Assembly (NCBI GenBank): GCA_038253125.1
Contig: JBBSHM010000001.1
Span: 1 to 64,000 of the forward strand
DNA: 64,000 nt
From: JAUJNH01 sp038253125
GTDB lineage: Bacteria > Actinomycetota > Acidimicrobiia > Acidimicrobiales > JAUJNH01
Direction of reading: 5' to 3'
In this document: one piece after another, positions 16,913 through 25,383 of the stretch
Layout: each line of letters starts with the position of its first letter
Numbering within the stretch: position 1 is the first letter of the stretch
Translations under genes and position numbers: made by a program
The notes under the pieces: generated by a model
Databases searched by the model: none
What the model was told of the DNA's origin: nothing
Seen by the model: the letters and a program-made list of their open reading frames with translations, nothing else

Positions 16913-17890
16913 GTGACCGTCGCTGCGCCCACCGCGCCCGTGCCTGCTGAGGAGGGGAGCAGGCTGGTCCGGCGCGGCTCCCGCCGGGCCGACGACGGGT
17001 TCCGGATCCTGAGCCTGGTGGCGGGGCTCACCGTCCTCCTCGTCCTCGGCCTGATCACCTGGTCGACGACCAAGGAGGCGCTGCCGGCCTTCCGACAGGA
17101 GGGCCTGGGGTTCCTCACCAGCAGCCGGTGGGCGCCCAACGAAGGGTCCTTCGGGGCGTGGTCGTTCATCTTCGGCACCTTCTTCGTGTCGTTCATCTCC
17201 CTGGTCTTCGCCGTTCCCGCCTCCATCGGCATCGCCCTGTTCATCACCGAGATGGCCCCGAGATCGGTCCGCAAGGCCATGACGTTCGTCATGGACCTGC
17301 TCGCCGCGGTGCCCTCAGTCGTCTTCGGCCTGTGGGGCGTGAGCGTGCTGGCCGTCCAGGCCCCCGGCTTCTACAAGGCCATCGGCTCCCCCCTCAGTGC
17401 CATCCCGGGCCTGGGCGGCGCATTCGGAGGTCCCTACAACGGCAAGTCCTTCGTCACGGCCGGCTTCATCCTGGCCCTGTTGGTCACGCCGATCATCACC
17501 TCGATCACCCGGGACGTCTTCGAGACCACGCCGCCCGGGCAGAAGGAGGCGGCGCTGGCCCTGGGCGCCACCCGCTGGGAGACGATCCGGGGCGCCGTCC
17601 TGCCCCATGCCCGGGCCGGCGTGATCGGTGCCGTGCTGCTGGGCCTGGGACGGGCCATGGGCGAGACCATCGCCGCCGCCTTGGTGATCGGCTCCGGCCG
17701 GGAGACCGGGCTGCAGCTGTTCGCCTCAGGCGATGCCCTGGCGGCCAGGATCGCCAATGAGTTCGGGGAGGCCACGGGGCCCTGGCGCTCGGCGCTGATC
17801 GGTCTCGGCGTCGTGCTGTTCGTCCTGACGATCCTGGTCAACCTGGCTGCCACCGCCATCGTGTCGAGTGCCGGGCGCCGGCGGCGCTGA
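16913..17890 (+). CDS. pstC: Phosphate ABC transporter permease PstC
   Basis: A 325-residue permease with about six membrane helices. The first is LVAGLTVLLVLGLITW. The EAA-like cytoplasmic loop is EAALALGATRWETIRGAVLPHARAG in two contiguous blocks near residues 213-237. The GTG 16913 start follows pstS by 19 bases; an earlier open codon overlaps pstS. It forms the membrane channel with PstA. Confidence 0.93.
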   Translation: MTVAAPTAPVPAEEGSRLVRRGSRRADDGFRILSLVAGLTVLLVLGLITWSTTKEALPAFRQEGLGFLTSSRWAPNEGSFGAWSFIFGTFFVSFISLVFAVPASIGIALFITEMAPRSVRKAMTFVMDLLAAVPSVVFGLWGVSVLAVQAPGFYKAIGSPLSAIPGLGGAFGGPYNGKSFVTAGFILALLVTPIITSITRDVFETTPPGQKEAALALGATRWETIRGAVLPHARAGVIGAVLLGLGRAMGETIAAALVIGSGRETGLQLFASGDALAARIANEFGEATGPWRSALIGLGVVLFVLTILVNLAATAIVSSAGRRRR

Positions 17891-17891
17891 G

Positions 17892-18791
17892 GTGTCCGCC
17901 GCCGTGCCGGGCACGCAGGCCCGTGCGTCACTCACCCGATCATCGATATCGGGGGGGCGCCGGTTCCGCAACAACCTGGCCACGCTGCTTGTCTGCACCG
18001 CCGTCGCCTTCGCCCTGGTGCCGCTTGCCTTCGTCTTGTACTACGTGGTGTCGAAGGGCCTGGGCGTGGTCGACCAGGGCTTCCTCACCAACGAGCTCCC
18101 AGCCCAGGCCCGTCGGGCCACCGGCGGGATCGGTCCCGCCATCGCCGGGACCCTGGTCACCACCGGCTTCGCCACCCTGCTCGCCGTGCCCCTCGGGATC
18201 CTGGCCGCGGTGTACCTGCACGAGTACGGCGGGTCCAGGCCGCTCGCCGCCGTCGTCCGCTTCCTCTCCAACGTCATGGCCGGGGTCCCCTCCATAGTCA
18301 TGGGCCTGTTCATCTTCACGATCTTCGTGGTGCGGCGAGGCGACAGGGGCCTGTCGGGCCTGGCCGGCGGGTTGGCCCTGGCCTGCCTGATGCTTCCGAT
18401 CGTCATCCGGGCGACCGAGGCGATGCTGCGCCTGGTGCCCGGTGAGCTGAGGGACGCCGCCTACGCGCTCGGCACGTCGAAGAGCCGGACGATCATCACC
18501 GTGGTCCTGCCGGCGGCGCTGCCGGGGATCACCTCGGGCGCCCTCCTGGCCGTGGCCCGCTCTGCTGGGGAGACGGCCCCGCTGCTGTTCACCATCGGCG
18601 CCGCCCGCCAGTACAACTGGTCCCTGGCCGGGCCCAACACGGCCCTGTCGGCGCAGATCTTCTCGAACGCCCAGTCGGGCTTCCCGGCAGGCATCGACCG
18701 GGCCTGGGGCGCCGCCCTCACCCTGATCGTCCTGGTGCTCGTCCTCTCGGTTGTCGCCCGGATCGTCGCCGCCCGGTTTACCGTGCGCTGA
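17892..18791 (+). CDS. pstA: Phosphate ABC transporter permease PstA
   Basis: A 299-residue permease partner of PstC. Membrane helices include TLLVCTAVAFALVPLAFVLY and the conserved MAGVPSIVMGLFIF segment. The EAA loop is DAAYALGTSKSRTIITVVLP. The GTG 17892 start directly follows the pstC stop, and the stop overlaps the surE ATG by one base. Confidence 0.93.
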   Translation: MSAAVPGTQARASLTRSSISGGRRFRNNLATLLVCTAVAFALVPLAFVLYYVVSKGLGVVDQGFLTNELPAQARRATGGIGPAIAGTLVTTGFATLLAVPLGILAAVYLHEYGGSRPLAAVVRFLSNVMAGVPSIVMGLFIFTIFVVRRGDRGLSGLAGGLALACLMLPIVIRATEAMLRLVPGELRDAAYALGTSKSRTIITVVLPAALPGITSGALLAVARSAGETAPLLFTIGAARQYNWSLAGPNTALSAQIFSNAQSGFPAGIDRAWGAALTLIVLVLVLSVVARIVAARFTVR

Positions 18792-19657
18792 TGAAGCTGC
18801 TGGTCTCAAACGACGACGGAGTCGCCTCACCCGGGCTGTGGGCGCTGGCCGACGGCCTCCGCCACGCCGGCCATGAGGTGGTGGTGGTGGCCCCGGCCCA
18901 GGAGCGGAGCGGCTCGGGTGCCGCCATCGGCCACATAGTCCCCGGCGAGGGGGTGGCGGTGAGCCGCGTCGAGCGGCCGGGCTGGGAGAAGACGTCGTGG
19001 GCGGTCGACGGGCCGCCCGCCCTGTGCGTGCTCCTCGCCCTGCGGCTCGGCGCCTTCGGCGACGGCTTGCAGGCTGTGGTGAGCGGTGTCAACCCCGGCT
19101 TCAACACCGGGACGGGCGTCATCCACTCCGGCACGGTCGGGGCCGTCCTGACCGCCGGTACCTGCGGCCTGCCGGGCCTGGCGGTCAGCATCGCCGCCCA
19201 CACCGCCCAGGTGGGCGAGGTCGGCCTGCTCCCCGGCGTCCGTGAGAGGTGGCCCACCGCGGTGGCGTTGGCCGTCGGTGCCGTCGACTGGCTGGCGACG
19301 CACCCGCCGGTCGGCCGGGCGGCGCCGACGATGCTGAACCTGAACGTCCCCAACCGTCCGCTGGCCGAGGTGCCGGGGGTCCGGTCCGCCACGTTGGGTC
19401 CTTCGGAGGGGCCGAGCACCCGCGGAGCTGGAGGCCCCGGTCCGAGCACCGGTCAGGAACCTGGACAGCTCGGGGGGCTTGTGAGGCTCGAGCTGGGGCC
19501 GCCGGCGGTCACACCCGTGCCCGGCAGCGACAACGCCTTCCTGGCTCTCGGCTTCGCCACGCTCAGCGTGCTCAGCGGCATCAGCGGCGTGCCGGGGGCG
19601 GGCGAGGAGGTTGCCGGGGCGTTGAGCTCGTTGCTGGGTGACCAGGTGGGCCGGTGA
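18791..19657 (+). CDS. surE: 5'/3'-nucleotidase SurE
   Basis: A 288-residue SurE nucleotidase. It has the N-terminal metal motif LVSNDDG, the AQERSGSG loop, and VVSGVNPGFNTGTGVIHSGTVG covering the metal-binding Asn and the base region. It dephosphorylates nucleoside monophosphates and can act on short polyphosphate. The ATG overlaps the pstA stop (TGATG), so it is co-translated with the phosphate importer, a sensible phosphate-salvage role. A Gly/Pro-rich insertion near residues 200-230 is unusual. Confidence 0.88.
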   Translation: MKLLVSNDDGVASPGLWALADGLRHAGHEVVVVAPAQERSGSGAAIGHIVPGEGVAVSRVERPGWEKTSWAVDGPPALCVLLALRLGAFGDGLQAVVSGVNPGFNTGTGVIHSGTVGAVLTAGTCGLPGLAVSIAAHTAQVGEVGLLPGVRERWPTAVALAVGAVDWLATHPPVGRAAPTMLNLNVPNRPLAEVPGVRSATLGPSEGPSTRGAGGPGPSTGQEPGQLGGLVRLELGPPAVTPVPGSDNAFLALGFATLSVLSGISGVPGAGEEVAGALSSLLGDQVGR

Positions 19658-19742
19658 CGATGATCGTGCGGTCGCCGGGTCGCCGCCCTGGCGGGGCGCC
19701 GGTCGGCGCGGCGTGGAGCAGGGCGGCGGACGGTCCGTGGTG

Positions 19743-20975
19743 ATGCTGAGGGGGGCGCGGCTAGCGGCCCGGATGGAGGCGCTGGCCGCCCAGCTCGACA
19801 CGGGGCCGGTCACCGGGCAGGACGGGGTCGAGGCTTCGATGGCCCGGCTCGAGGCCGCCGTCACCGCCTGCGTCGCCGACCGGCGGTCCGCCGCGGCCCG
19901 GGTCAACCGGCTGGCCGTCGCCCTCGCGCACGTCACCGATGCCGTGGTGCTGGCCGACGAGCACGGCGAGATCGTGTTCCGCAACGCCCGGGCCGAGGCC
20001 TACGCCGGGGCCCGCCACGGGGACGCCCTGGTCGAGCGGACGCTGGTCGACCTGTTGGCCCGCGCCCTCGCCGGTCACCAAGGCAACGAGGCCCTCGAGC
20101 TGTGGGGCCCACCTCACCGCATGCTCGAGCTGTCGGCCCTGCCACTGCAGGATGGCCGGCACGTGATCGGGGCGCTGGCCATGGTCGAAGACGTCAGCGA
20201 GAAGCGGCGGCTCGACGCCGTCCGGCGGGACTTCGTCGCCAACATCGGCCATGAGCTGAAGACCCCGGTGGGCGCCCTCAGCCTGTTGTCCGAGGCGCTC
20301 GGGGAGGAGCTGGACGTAGAGGACTTCAGCCGCCTCACCGCTAGCATGCGGCGGGAGGCGCTCCGCCTGGGCCAGATCATCGACGACCTCCTCGATCTGT
20401 CGCGCATCGAGGCCGAGGAGATCCCGGTGCGAGAACCGGTGGCCATCCACCTAATCGTCGAGCACGCCGTCGAGCGGGTGCGCACCAAGGCTGACCACCA
20501 GGCCATCAGCATCGTCGTCGCCGAGATCGCCCCGACCCTCACCGTCCTGGGCGACCGCCGCCAGCTGGTCAACGCCCTCGACAACCTCTTAGAGAACGCG
20601 GTGAAGTACTCAGACGAGGGGTCGGCGGTGCGGGTGATGGTGAGCGGGGGCGAGGGCCTCGTCGCCATCGCCGTCGAGGACCACGGCATCGGCATCCCGG
20701 CCCGTGACGTGGAGCGCATCTTCGAACGCTTCTACCGGGTCGACCGGGCCCGGGCCCGTGACACCGGTGGCACCGGGCTAGGCCTGTCGATCGTGCGCCA
20801 CATCGCCCACAACCACGGCGGCGAGGTGCACGTCGTCTCCCGAGAGGGCGAGGGCACGACCTTCACGCTGACCCTCCCGGCCGGGGCGTCCGTCCAGGCG
20901 CCTGCGCCGCCCCAGCCGGACCACGCGCCTGCGCCGGTTGCCGCCATGAACCACAGGAGCGCGCTCCTTGGCTGA
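19743..20975 (+). CDS. Sensor histidine kinase, SenX3/PhoR-like, no membrane segment
   Basis: About 410 residues from ATG 19743; the frame is open to 19638 with poor-quality sequence, so the start is uncertain. A helical N-terminus leads to a PAS domain (VALAHVTDAVVLADEHGEIVFRN), then HisKA with H170 in FVANIGHELKTPVGAL, and HATPase with N (LENAVKYS), G1 (VEDHGIGIP), F and G2 (GTGLGLSIVRH) boxes. SenX3 kinases normally have two N-terminal membrane helices; none is visible here. With the RegX3-like gene overlapping its end and the Pst operon upstream, it should control phosphate genes. Confidence 0.88.
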   Translation: MLRGARLAARMEALAAQLDTGPVTGQDGVEASMARLEAAVTACVADRRSAAARVNRLAVALAHVTDAVVLADEHGEIVFRNARAEAYAGARHGDALVERTLVDLLARALAGHQGNEALELWGPPHRMLELSALPLQDGRHVIGALAMVEDVSEKRRLDAVRRDFVANIGHELKTPVGALSLLSEALGEELDVEDFSRLTASMRREALRLGQIIDDLLDLSRIEAEEIPVREPVAIHLIVEHAVERVRTKADHQAISIVVAEIAPTLTVLGDRRQLVNALDNLLENAVKYSDEGSAVRVMVSGGEGLVAIAVEDHGIGIPARDVERIFERFYRVDRARARDTGGTGLGLSIVRHIAHNHGGEVHVVSREGEGTTFTLTLPAGASVQAPAPPQPDHAPAPVAAMNHRSALLG

Positions 20976-21690
20976 GCCCCAGGCGACAGTTCTGGTGGTC
21001 GAGGACGAGGAGTCCTTCGTCGAGGCCCTGGTGGTCGGCCTGAAGCGTGAGGGCTTCCTGGTGAAGGTGGCCAGGGACGGAGCCGAGGCGCTGGTCACCT
21101 TCGATGCCGTAAGACCCGACCTCGTGCTGCTCGACCTCATGCTGCCCAAGGTCAACGGCCTGGACGTCTGCCGGGAGCTGCGGGCGAGGAGCCGCGTGCC
21201 GATCATCATGGTGACGGCCAAGGGCGGCGAGATCGACACCGTCGTCGGCCTTGAGGTCGGAGCCGACGACTACGTGACCAAGCCCTACCGCCTGCGCGAG
21301 CTGGTGGCCCGCATGCGGGCGGCGCTGCGGCGGGCACCTGTCGAGGCCGACGCCGAGGCCGAGGGTGATGCCATCGTCATCGGTGATGTCAGGCTCGACC
21401 CGGAGCGCCACGAGGTGTCTGTGCGCGGCCAGATGGTGAACCTGCCGCTGAAGGAGTTCGAGCTGCTCGAGCTCCTGCTCGTCAACGCGGGACGGGTGCT
21501 GACGCGTGACACCCTGATCGACCGGGTGTGGGGGCCCCACTACGTGGGCGACACCAAGACGCTCGACGTCCACGTCAAGCGGCTCCGGGCCAAGATCGAG
21601 GACGACCCCGGCGCCCCTCGCCGCATCACCACGATCCGCGGCCTCGGCTACAAGTTCGAGAGCGCGCCGACCCAGGCGCCGAAGCCCTAA
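20968..21690 (+). CDS. OmpR/PhoB-family response regulator, RegX3-like
   Basis: A 240-residue response regulator. The receiver domain has the acidic pair VVEDEES, phospho-acceptor D56 in LLDLMLPKVNG, Thr in MVTAKG and Lys in YVTKPY. The C-terminal winged helix has EFELLELLLVNAGRVLTRDTL in its core and DVHVKRLRAKIE as the recognition helix. It starts at TTG 20968 inside the kinase gene (8-base overlap). It would bind the PHO box at 15.7 kb. Confidence 0.92.
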   Translation: MAEPQATVLVVEDEESFVEALVVGLKREGFLVKVARDGAEALVTFDAVRPDLVLLDLMLPKVNGLDVCRELRARSRVPIIMVTAKGGEIDTVVGLEVGADDYVTKPYRLRELVARMRAALRRAPVEADAEAEGDAIVIGDVRLDPERHEVSVRGQMVNLPLKEFELLELLLVNAGRVLTRDTLIDRVWGPHYVGDTKTLDVHVKRLRAKIEDDPGAPRRITTIRGLGYKFESAPTQAPKP

Positions 21691-21704
21691 ACGAGGGGTC
21701 TCAG

Positions 21705-22283
21705 GTGGACGACCTGACCGGCGCCTTCGCCGACTGCGAGCGCGTCGGGTGGGCGAGCGTCGCCCACGCCGTCGCCCCGGAGGATCTGGCGACTGTGGCC
21801 GCCGCCGTCGCCGACCTGGTCCTCGAGCCGCTGGAGCGCACGGTGGGCCCAGTGGCCCAGGCCGGCGCTGCCGCGATGTGCCCGGTGGCGGGGCGGACGG
21901 CCCTGGAGGCGCTGGCCGACCGGCTGGGGCGGGCGGCGGCGGGGGCGGGCGCTTCCTGGGCGCCCGACGAGGCCGCCACCACCGCCTACGGCGCCGGCGA
22001 CGGCATCAGCCCGCACCGGGACAACAGCTTCTACGAAGGGTTCGTCGCCGTGCTGACCCTGGCCGGATCCGCCCTGCTGCGCGTGGTGGCCGACCGGGCC
22101 GGCGAGACGGAGCTGGGTAGATGGCGGTCCGAGCCCGGTCACCTCGCCCTCCTGCGGGGGCCCCGGCCGGGCGGCGAGGCCCGTCCGCTGCACGAGGTGG
22201 GGCCGGCCGGCCCCGGCGGCCGCCGAGTCCTGGTCCTCCGGCGAAACCTGCGAGGCGCCGGACGGGGCTGGTCGGGCGGGTAA
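21705..22283 (+). CDS. 2-oxoglutarate/Fe(II) oxygenase-like protein
   Basis: A 192-residue protein starting at GTG 21705, 14 bases after the regulator. The iron facial triad is visible: H-R-D in GISPHRDNSFYEG, and a distal His in ARPLHEVGP, followed by Arg in RRVLVLRR for 2-oxoglutarate. The size and the jelly-roll spacing fit small 2OG-Fe(II) dioxygenases. The substrate is unknown. Its position at the end of the phosphate regulator operon suggests phosphate-linked expression. Confidence 0.6.
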   Translation: MDDLTGAFADCERVGWASVAHAVAPEDLATVAAAVADLVLEPLERTVGPVAQAGAAAMCPVAGRTALEALADRLGRAAAGAGASWAPDEAATTAYGAGDGISPHRDNSFYEGFVAVLTLAGSALLRVVADRAGETELGRWRSEPGHLALLRGPRPGGEARPLHEVGPAGPGGRRVLVLRRNLRGAGRGWSGG

Positions 22284-22295
22284 CTTCGCGTCGTC

Positions 22296-23657
22296 ATGCG
22301 GGCCACGGGCGGCTGGCGGCCGCTGCAGGCGCCCACCCGGCCCCGGCCGGGAGGCCAGACATCGCTCGACGCCTCACCGTTCGTCCGCCTGGCCCGGGTC
22401 CACGTCCTGTCCGTGGCCGGCGACACCTTCGTCACCGTCGCCCTGGCCGGCTCGCTGTTCTTCAACCTGACCCCGGGCGAGGCCAAGGGCAAGGTCGCCC
22501 TGTCTCTCGTCCTCACCATGGCGCCCTTCGCCGTCGTGGCCCCCTTCCTCGGGCCGTTCATCGACCGGCGGGCCAGCGGTCGGCGCCGGATGGCTCTCGG
22601 GGCCGCCGCCGGCCGGGCCGTCCTGGCCATGTTCGCGGCCGAGGCCGTGCAGGGCGTGGCCCTGTTCCCGCTCGTCTTCTGCCTCCTGGTGCTGTCCAAG
22701 GCCCACACCGTGGCCCGGGCCGCGCTGGTGAAGGCAACGGTGGAGTACGACGACGAGCTGGTCCGGGCGAACAGCCGGCTCGCCGTCCTGGCCGCGCTGG
22801 CCGGGCTGATCGCCGCCATTCCCGCCGCGCTCGTCCTGAAGCTGCCGTTCCTCGGCCCGGGATGGGTGCTGCGCCTTGCCGCGGTGCTGTTCGGCGCAGG
22901 CGCCATCGCCTCGGTCGGCCTAGCCGACGACCCGGCCCAGAAGCCCGCAACGTCGGCACCGGGGCCAGACGAGCCGTCGCCGGGGATGTACGCGCCGGGG
23001 ATAGCGCGGGCCGCCACGTCTATGGCGGTACTGCGGGGCACGGTCGGGTTCCTGGCCTTCCACATCGCCTTTTCGTTCCGGCGTGAGGGCGTGGCCAACG
23101 TCTGGCTCGGTCTGGCCGTCGGCGCCAGCGCCGCCGGCTCGCTCATCGGCTCGTTCCTGGCACCCCGCCTGCGGGCGGTGCTGCGCGAGCAGCACATCGT
23201 GCTGGCGGCGCTGGTAGCCGTTGCTGTGACGGGCGTGGTGGCGTGGCTGACGTCGGGGGCGGCGATGGCCGCCGTCCTGGCCTTCGCCGTGGCCGTCGCC
23301 GCCGCCGCCGCCCGTCTCGCCTTTGACTCGCTCGTGCAGCGCGACAACCCCGACGCCATGCAGGGTCGGGCCTTCGCCCGCTTCGAGGCCTGCTTCCAGC
23401 TGGTCTGGGTGGGGGGCGCCCTCCTGCCGGTGCTGATCCCCCTTCCCGGCCCGGTCGGTGGCCTGGTGGTGGCTCTCCTCACCGGTGGGGGGGCGCTGGC
23501 CTACGCTTTCGAGCTGGTCTCGCAGCGGCGCCAGCGCGCCGATGGTGGACCGGCGGGCGCCGCGCCGCCGCCACCTCGGGCGTCCGACTCGCCTACCACC
23601 GAGCTTCCCATCGCCCACACGGTGGAGCTGCAGCTTCCGCCCCCGGACCGGCGGTGA
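22296..23657 (+). CDS. MFS transporter
   Basis: A 453-residue protein with about ten to twelve hydrophobic helices and the loop PFLGPFIDRRASGRRRM between helices 2 and 3, which is the MFS motif A position (G-x-x-x-D-R). The substrate is unknown. A Pro-rich cytoplasmic tail of about 45 residues follows the last helix. The stop overlaps the next gene start by 4 bases. Confidence 0.8.
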   Translation: MRATGGWRPLQAPTRPRPGGQTSLDASPFVRLARVHVLSVAGDTFVTVALAGSLFFNLTPGEAKGKVALSLVLTMAPFAVVAPFLGPFIDRRASGRRRMALGAAAGRAVLAMFAAEAVQGVALFPLVFCLLVLSKAHTVARAALVKATVEYDDELVRANSRLAVLAALAGLIAAIPAALVLKLPFLGPGWVLRLAAVLFGAGAIASVGLADDPAQKPATSAPGPDEPSPGMYAPGIARAATSMAVLRGTVGFLAFHIAFSFRREGVANVWLGLAVGASAAGSLIGSFLAPRLRAVLREQHIVLAALVAVAVTGVVAWLTSGAAMAAVLAFAVAVAAAAARLAFDSLVQRDNPDAMQGRAFARFEACFQLVWVGGALLPVLIPLPGPVGGLVVALLTGGGALAYAFELVSQRRQRADGGPAGAAPPPPRASDSPTTELPIAHTVELQLPPPDRR

Positions 23658-24142
23658 GGGTCGTCGTCCTGGCCGACACCCACGTCCGCCGCGGTGGGCG
23701 CAGGGAGCTGCCGACCAGCGGCCTCGGCCACCTGCGCCGAGCCGACGTGATCCTCCACGCCGGCGATGTCCTCGAGCAGTGGTTCCTGGACGACCTGGCC
23801 GAGCTGGCACCCGTGCACGCCGTGCTCGGCAACAACGATGTGGGCCTGGACCTGCCCGAGCGCCTCCAGGTGGAGCTCGAAGGGGTGCGCATCGGGATGG
23901 TCCACGACAGCGGCGCCCGCACGGGCCGGCAGGCCCGGATGCACCGCTGGTTCCCGTCCTGCGACCTCGTCGTCTTCGGTCACAGCCACATCCCTTTCGA
24001 CGGGCGGGGCCAGGGCGGCACCCAGCGCCTCCTGAACCCCGGCAGCCCCACGGACAAGCGCACCCAGCCCCACCACACCCTGGCCGTGCTCGAAGTCGAC
24101 AACGCCATGATCCGAAGGACCCGGATCGTCGAGCTGGACTGA
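23654..24142 (+). CDS. YfcE/MJ0936-type metallophosphoesterase
   Basis: A 162-residue calcineurin-like phosphoesterase. Metal-binding motifs are D-x-H in LADTHVR, GD in LHAGDV, GNND, and the C-terminal FGHSHIPF. The length matches small YfcE-like phosphodiesterases that act on cyclic nucleotides or model phosphodiesters. GTG start overlapping the MFS stop indicates co-translation. Confidence 0.9.
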   Translation: MRVVVLADTHVRRGGRRELPTSGLGHLRRADVILHAGDVLEQWFLDDLAELAPVHAVLGNNDVGLDLPERLQVELEGVRIGMVHDSGARTGRQARMHRWFPSCDLVVFGHSHIPFDGRGQGGTQRLLNPGSPTDKRTQPHHTLAVLEVDNAMIRRTRIVELD

Positions 24143-24199
24143 TGACAGGTCTTCCGGCGCTCCTCCTGCTGACAGGCCGCTCCCCTCGCGCCTGTCCCC

Positions 24200-25363
24200 C
24201 TACAGGTCTATGCGGGCAAGCCAGAGGCCGGGGGCGTCGATCTCGGCTGGGGTGGGTAGGTGGGCCTGGTCCGACCACAGGCGGGCCAGGGCGTCGTCGC
24301 CGCCGCGCTCAAGGACGCCATGGACGAACGAGCGGCCCCGGGTGAACTGGGTGTCGGTCAGCTCGAGGCCGAGGAGGTGGTCGACGAAGCGGTCGCTCGG
24401 CTTCTCCTCGACGCGGCGCCGGCGGAGCGCCTCGGTGAGTGAGCTGTAGGAGCTGATGAGGCGGTGGCCGACGGTGTCGACGACGTGGTCGACGTAGCCC
24501 TCGAGGGCGGCGACCAGTGCGTCGATCCTGGGACGCAGCTGCTCCTGCTCCTCGGACCGGGCGGCGCCGAGCACGGCCTCGGGATCGCCCAGCAGCGACT
24601 GGAGGGCCTCCGGATCGCTGGTGTCAATGGACCCGAGGCGGGACTCGATGTCGAAGCCGTCGGGACGGAAGCCGCCGGCGTGGCTGAGGAGCAGGTCGTC
24701 GATGGCCCGCCGGACGTGGGGGAGCGACAGCACGGCGTGGTGAGCCGCCTCGTGCACGCAGACCCACAGGGAGACGTCGTCCTGGGGCAGGCTCCAGCTG
24801 GCGGCAAAGGCGTCGATCGCCTGCGGCACCAGCAGGAGGGCATCGCGGCCGGCCCGGGGGATGGGAAGCTCGTAGGGGCCGAACGCTCGCTCCGACAGCT
24901 GGGACAGGAGCATCCCCGACTGCATCCCCATCATCATCGGGCCCAGGATCTTGGGCAGCTGGGCGAAGAGCGGCCCCAGCGCCTCGGCCCCCGGCGGCAG
25001 GTCCATGGCGGGCGGCTCGGCCTCGGGAGCAGGGCTGAGGGACTGGGCCAGCCGTTCGAGCAGCGGTCGGTAGTCGTCCATGCTGGCGGTGGCCCAGCCG
25101 GCCGGGGAGACGGCCTGGACGGCCAGCGTGCGACCGGGCGGCGCCGTGGCGAGACCGGTTACGTCGCCGACCTGGAGCTCGGCCACCCGCAGCAGCTCCT
25201 CCAGCCTGATGCGGCGCAGCGGGTCGACGTTGGTGTTGCCGGCGCCGCCCTGGGTGACCATCCAGCGGGCCAGCTCCCAGCTGACCGGTCCGGTCTCGGA
25301 GAACATCCGGCCAAAGGCGGCGGGATCGAAGCCGAAGCCTCCGAACGGGCCGGGCACGGACAT
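24200..25363 (-). CDS. Zinc-dependent metalloprotease, Zincin_2 (PF10103) family
   Basis: A 387-residue actinobacterial protein. The zinc motif is HEAAHH in VCVHEAAHHAVLS, with a downstream acidic region. The N-terminal half includes LARWMVTQGG and RIRLEELLRVAELQV. This family (often called zinc-dependent or F420-associated metalloprotease) has no proven substrate. ATG 25363 is chosen; the longer frame overlaps the divergent epimerase gene. Soluble, no signal peptide. Confidence 0.8.
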   Translation of the reverse strand: MSVPGPFGGFGFDPAAFGRMFSETGPVSWELARWMVTQGGAGNTNVDPLRRIRLEELLRVAELQVGDVTGLATAPPGRTLAVQAVSPAGWATASMDDYRPLLERLAQSLSPAPEAEPPAMDLPPGAEALGPLFAQLPKILGPMMMGMQSGMLLSQLSERAFGPYELPIPRAGRDALLLVPQAIDAFAASWSLPQDDVSLWVCVHEAAHHAVLSLPHVRRAIDDLLLSHAGGFRPDGFDIESRLGSIDTSDPEALQSLLGDPEAVLGAARSEEQEQLRPRIDALVAALEGYVDHVVDTVGHRLISSYSSLTEALRRRRVEEKPSDRFVDHLLGLELTDTQFTRGRSFVHGVLERGGDDALARLWSDQAHLPTPAEIDAPGLWLARIDL

Positions 25364-25383
25364 GCGTGGCACTGTAAGCCGAC

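Noticed and set aside
19638..19742. Longer start of the SenX3-like kinase at 19638
   Set aside because: It overlaps surE, is Gly/Arg-rich and non-conserved looking; kept only as an alternative.
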